From Clostridiales bacterium (GTDB taxonomy: Bacteria > Bacillota > Clostridia > Lachnospirales > Lachnospiraceae), in NCBI GenBank assembly GCA_019423795.1, contig JAHZAT010000024.1, forward strand, positions 1-64,000: a stretch of 64,000 bases of DNA, in the 5' to 3' direction. Under the pieces are notes generated by a model, which was not told the DNA's origin, made no database searches, and worked only from the letters and a program-made list of their open reading frames with translations. Below, piece by piece: positions 61,364 through 64,000 of the stretch. Made by a program: the position numbers and the translations under genes. The number at the start of each line of letters is the position of its first letter. Position 1 is the stretch's first letter.

Positions 61364-62959
61364 TTATTCCTTACACATTTGTTCAATCACACATGTATGC
61401 ATCTTTGTCCCTTTATCATAGTTAATTCCTACTAAAAGCAATTCTCCACGATACTCATCTAACGCATCTACATATTGTTTTTCCTTAATCTGACGAATTG
61501 CTCCTTGGGCTGTTTTATCCCATTTTAGTTCTATGATCACAGCAGGCTTATCAAGATGTATTTTTCTTGGAATGAAGCAAATATCTGCAAATCCTTTTCC
61601 TGTTGGAAGTTCTCTTATGATTGTATAATATTCCCTTGCAAAATAAAAAGCTAGGTTAATTGTACAACTTAATGCATTTTCATTATTATATTGAAGAATT
61701 GAAATTTCCCTATGTGCTTTATCAATTCCTGCTGCCACAGCTTTTTCATCCATATTCCATAGAGCCTCTAATAGCATTTTGGAATCTTCCACAGATCTTG
61801 TAACCTCAGCCCAATCCATTGTACTGATCGCATTAATATATTCTTGAGAAACTTCTTTATTTGGAATTGTAACTGTCTTATCAGGCCAATGATAGCTCAA
61901 ATATCCCAAGTGAATCAATAATGTCAGAACGTCATCTTTCCCCTGAAAGCTTGTCATATCATTCGAAAATGTTCCTATATTAACTTGAACTCTTTCTCCC
62001 GCAAGCATACGAATGATTGCATCTTTTAATCCATCAAAGTTTAACTTTATATATGATTTTAACGCCTCATATGTTTCTGTCTGATTCCAATAGTTGTCAA
62101 ATACCCCACTTAACATTACATCAACAACTGATTTTGGACTATACATGGAATAACAAATTTTTTCTTCTCCATCCACTGTCACAAGTTCATATCCATCATA
62201 CCATGCGCGTGTTTCTTCAAAATTCCGATGAAATCTTTCACACAGCTTTTTAACTTCTACTTCTGTAAAGCCAAAATATTCTGCCATTTCTCTTGGATTT
62301 GTCATTGAATATTCTGTAAACATATTCAATGCAGAATGAGATCCATATTTTTTGATTGGAAGAATTCCTGTCATATAAGCAAGTGCCACATAATCTTTAT
62401 CTTTCAACCATGCACGCAAAAAGTCCAGATATTTTTTCTGTGCTTCTTTATTCTGTTTATATTCACGAAACAAGCAATCCCACTCATCGATCAAAATTAC
62501 AAAAGGACATCTTGTGTAAGAAAATACATCTTTCATAACCTGAATCAAGTTCTTTTCGTCTCGAAACTGTATTTCTCGAAATGCTTCTTTGAAATCTGAA
62601 ACCAAATAATCTTTCAGCATCTGAAGCATTTCTTCTACTGTTTCTGACATACTTAGAAATTCCTGCATATTAATTTTTATCACATCGTATTGATTCAGAT
62701 TTTCTTTGTATGATCTATCCTTACTGATTGACAGATTCTGAAATAATTCTTCTGTATTTTCACTTCGATCATAATATGCAGCAAGCATATTTGCTGCCAT
62801 GGATTTTCCAAATCGTCTAGGACGGCTTACACAGATATATTTTTGCTCTGTATAAAGAACTTCGTTTGTCTTTGCAATTAATTCACTTTTATCTACATAT
62901 ATTTTAGAGCGAAGACTACCTCGAAATGAAAAATTTCCGGGATTTAAATAACTTCCCAT
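61364..62959 (-). CDS. AAA-ATPase-like protein with PD-(D/E)XK nuclease domain (DUF1703 type)
   Basis: 531-residue protein common in multiple copies in gut Clostridia and Bacteroides. N-terminal AAA-ATPase-like domain (PF09820) with P-loop CVSRPRRFGKSMAANML (about 43-59) and Walker B FVILIDEWDCL (about 170). C-terminal PD-(D/E)XK_9 (DUF1703) domain with the active-site segment FADICFIPR ... AVIIELKWDK (about 460-490). Role unknown; suggested links to mobile elements or defence are not proven. Complete, GGAGG upstream, surrounded by gene remnants. Confidence 0.93.
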   Translation of the reverse strand: MGSYLNPGNFSFRGSLRSKIYVDKSELIAKTNEVLYTEQKYICVSRPRRFGKSMAANMLAAYYDRSENTEELFQNLSISKDRSYKENLNQYDVIKINMQEFLSMSETVEEMLQMLKDYLVSDFKEAFREIQFRDEKNLIQVMKDVFSYTRCPFVILIDEWDCLFREYKQNKEAQKKYLDFLRAWLKDKDYVALAYMTGILPIKKYGSHSALNMFTEYSMTNPREMAEYFGFTEVEVKKLCERFHRNFEETRAWYDGYELVTVDGEEKICYSMYSPKSVVDVMLSGVFDNYWNQTETYEALKSYIKLNFDGLKDAIIRMLAGERVQVNIGTFSNDMTSFQGKDDVLTLLIHLGYLSYHWPDKTVTIPNKEVSQEYINAISTMDWAEVTRSVEDSKMLLEALWNMDEKAVAAGIDKAHREISILQYNNENALSCTINLAFYFAREYYTIIRELPTGKGFADICFIPRKIHLDKPAVIIELKWDKTAQGAIRQIKEKQYVDALDEYRGELLLVGINYDKGTKMHTCVIEQMCKE

Positions 62960-63039
62960 ATCTGTATTGCACCTCCTGTAATTACCATATTTATAATAAA
63001 TAGTATCATATTTCTTTATAAAATAAAACTCTAGCTTCT

Positions 63040-63345
63040 TTAATCTTCCAAAACTTCAATATAAAAACTAACTGGCCGGAATCCATCATTACAGCTGATC
63101 ATTGCTGACTTTTTATTCTTCATCCATCCTTCATAAATATCGCTGCCGCCATAAGCCAACGTCATAACAAATGGAGAGATACTTTCCCATGCACTTTCAC
63201 AAAATCCTTCGGGACGTTTCCATCCTTCTGCAATAAATACTTGCCCTTCTTCTATATCGCAAGCATGCTCCATAGGATTTTCATATTGTTCCATTAAGTC
63301 TTTATATTCTGTTTTACGTATTGCTGTAATTTTACATCGTTTCAC
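63040..63345 (-). CDS. TIGR04076-family protein
   Basis: Small protein of about 101 residues: CKITAIRKTEYKDLMEQYEN, HACDIEEGQVFIAEGWKRPEGFC and ISCNDGFRPVSFYIEVLED match TIGR04076, a conserved family of unknown function with cysteines that might bind metal. I place the start at GTG (63343-63345) because AAAGGA lies 8 bases before it; a TTG-initiated frame from 63369 lacks a site. Its -10 TATAAT (63391-63396) abuts the left end of the IS91 element, which may have displaced the original -35. Confidence 0.75.
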   Translation of the reverse strand: MKRCKITAIRKTEYKDLMEQYENPMEHACDIEEGQVFIAEGWKRPEGFCESAWESISPFVMTLAYGGSDIYEGWMKNKKSAMISCNDGFRPVSFYIEVLED

Positions 63346-63398
63346 TAGTTTGTTCCTTTCATATTTCAATATGTTAAATTTGTATCTTCATTATAACA

Positions 63399-64000
63399 TA
63401 AAAAAGTGTCTTCGACACTTCAACTCCCCTGCCCCTCATTCTTAAGGGGTGGGTTTCTTTTTTTGTCTTTTTCCTTCATAATAGAATCATGAATATCCTA
63501 CAAGAGATCTTTACAGATCATTATGAAGAAATTAAATATACTCTTCATCCCAGACCTGCTGAGATGGAAAATATCGATAAGATAATCAACTGTGGTGATC
63601 CTTCTTTTGGTGGTGCCATGTATGGCTGTACCAACTGTGGAAATCTCAAGTTTGTTCCTTTCCGTTGTCACAGTCGTTTCTGCCCTACCTGCGGTAATAA
63701 ATATTCCATGGAACGCACTACCTCTATGTCCTTTAAGCTCATTAATGTCAGACACCGTCATTGCGTTTTTACCATTGATGCGTCCCTCCGTGATTTTTTC
63801 CTGCAGGATCGCTCTCTCCTTAACTGTCTCTTTCATTCCGTCTCCAGTGTTGTCCTTCGTTTATTCTCTAAAATGAACAAACACAAAAACTTTACCCCTG
63901 GTTTTATCATGGTCCTGCATACTTTCGGCAGGGATCTTAAATGGAATCCTCATATCCATTGTCTCATCTCTGAAGGCGGTTACAGTGATGATGCTTTCTG
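63399..64000 (+). mobile_element. IS91-family element, left part (runs off the window)
   Basis: Begins at TAAAAAAGTGTCTTCGACAC with the same terminal hairpins as the deleted copy. One base in the second stem differs (CCCCTC...TAAGGGG against GAGGGG), weakening that hairpin. Identity to the other copy over shared parts is near complete, indicating recent transposition. The right end lies beyond the window. Confidence 0.85.
63489..64000 (+). CDS. IS91-family HUH transposase, N-terminal part
   Basis: Open frame from ATG 63489 to the window edge (170 codons). N-terminal zinc-binding transposase region with paired cysteines YGCTNCGN and CHSRFCPTCGNKYSMERT, then the Y2 transposase domain with the metal-binding HUH motif WNPHIHCLISEGG (about 154-166). 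This type nicks single-stranded DNA with tyrosines and transposes by rolling circle. The catalytic tyrosines lie further on and are not visible. No frameshift or stop occurs in the visible part, so this copy could be active. Confidence 0.9.
   Translation, partial: MNILQEIFTDHYEEIKYTLHPRPAEMENIDKIINCGDPSFGGAMYGCTNCGNLKFVPFRCHSRFCPTCGNKYSMERTTSMSFKLINVRHRHCVFTIDASLRDFFLQDRSLLNCLFHSVSSVVLRLFSKMNKHKNFTPGFIMVLHTFGRDLKWNPHIHCLISEGGYSDDAF

Noticed and set aside
61186..61386. 66-codon open frame as a real small gene
   Set aside because: It is a chimera of hydrolase and NimA-like remnants, overlaps the 3' end of the DUF1703 gene and has no start signals.
1..64000. CRISPR arrays
   Set aside because: No regularly spaced 25-40 base direct repeats were seen; the only periodic repeat is coding (glgA) and the interspersed elements are not in arrays.
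1..64000. tRNA or rRNA genes
   Set aside because: I saw no cloverleaf with a GTTCGA-type T-loop or rRNA signature; the only structural RNA genes recognised are rnpB and the T-box leader.

Overview
The window looks like a low-GC Clostridia chromosome segment, most probably from a spore-forming member of the Lachnospiraceae. The evidence is the AT-rich, codon-biased DNA, spoIVA and a SleB-type cortex hydrolase, a meso-diaminopimelate type MurE (DNPR motif), a T-box leader, and a housekeeping gene order typical of that family. Species assignment is inference. Almost every intact gene reads leftward on the minus strand.

Layout. 1-7.1 kb: the end of a type I restriction-modification locus (hsdM), a LysR regulator, a broken esterase, and an ABC export or lipoprotein-type pair with a probable repressor site over its promoter. 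7.1-7.95 kb: a gene-free block made of two very long palindromes in opposed orientation. 7.95-11 kb: a predicted tryptophan ABC importer (trpXYZ) behind a T-box with a UGG specifier. 11-14.3 kb: a SleB-like hydrolase and the amino-sugar operon nanE-rpiR-nagB. 14.5-48.7 kb: the conserved core, containing rnpB, a TGS/uridine-kinase protein, the dnaG-rpoD-trmK-nif3 cluster, dgt, a truncated sigma-like protein, uppP, rpoZ-gmk-yicC, recU, rRNA modification enzymes, a small alarmone synthetase, fabH with a probable FabT-type operator, spoIVA, aroE, murE, dapF, an aminotransferase, gpsA-plsY-der, and rnhB-lepB-rbgA-lepB-rplS-trmD-rimM.

48.8-64 kb is an accessory zone. Intact genes (pepD, an OPT transporter, a U32-like protein, glgA with a repeat-built N-terminal tail, a cytidylate-kinase-like protein, an AAA/PD-(D/E)XK protein, a TIGR04076 protein) alternate with at least eight gene remnants: metE-like, nitrilase, two MATE transporters, a 5'-truncated AraC regulator, a PNPOx flavoprotein, a NimA-like protein and a hydrolase. 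Two copies of an IS91-type HUH transposon lie here. One has two internal deletions. The other is intact as far as it can be seen and runs off the right edge.

The most unusual structure is a family of short interspersed elements, four copies at about 7.2, 7.6, 48.8 and 56.0 kb. They share a left module, a stop-rich centre followed by a long palindrome, and a right end that, in three of four copies, abuts the stop codon of a minus-strand gene. A second, unrelated 24-bp motif abuts the stop codons of two further genes. I could not match either family to a named element.
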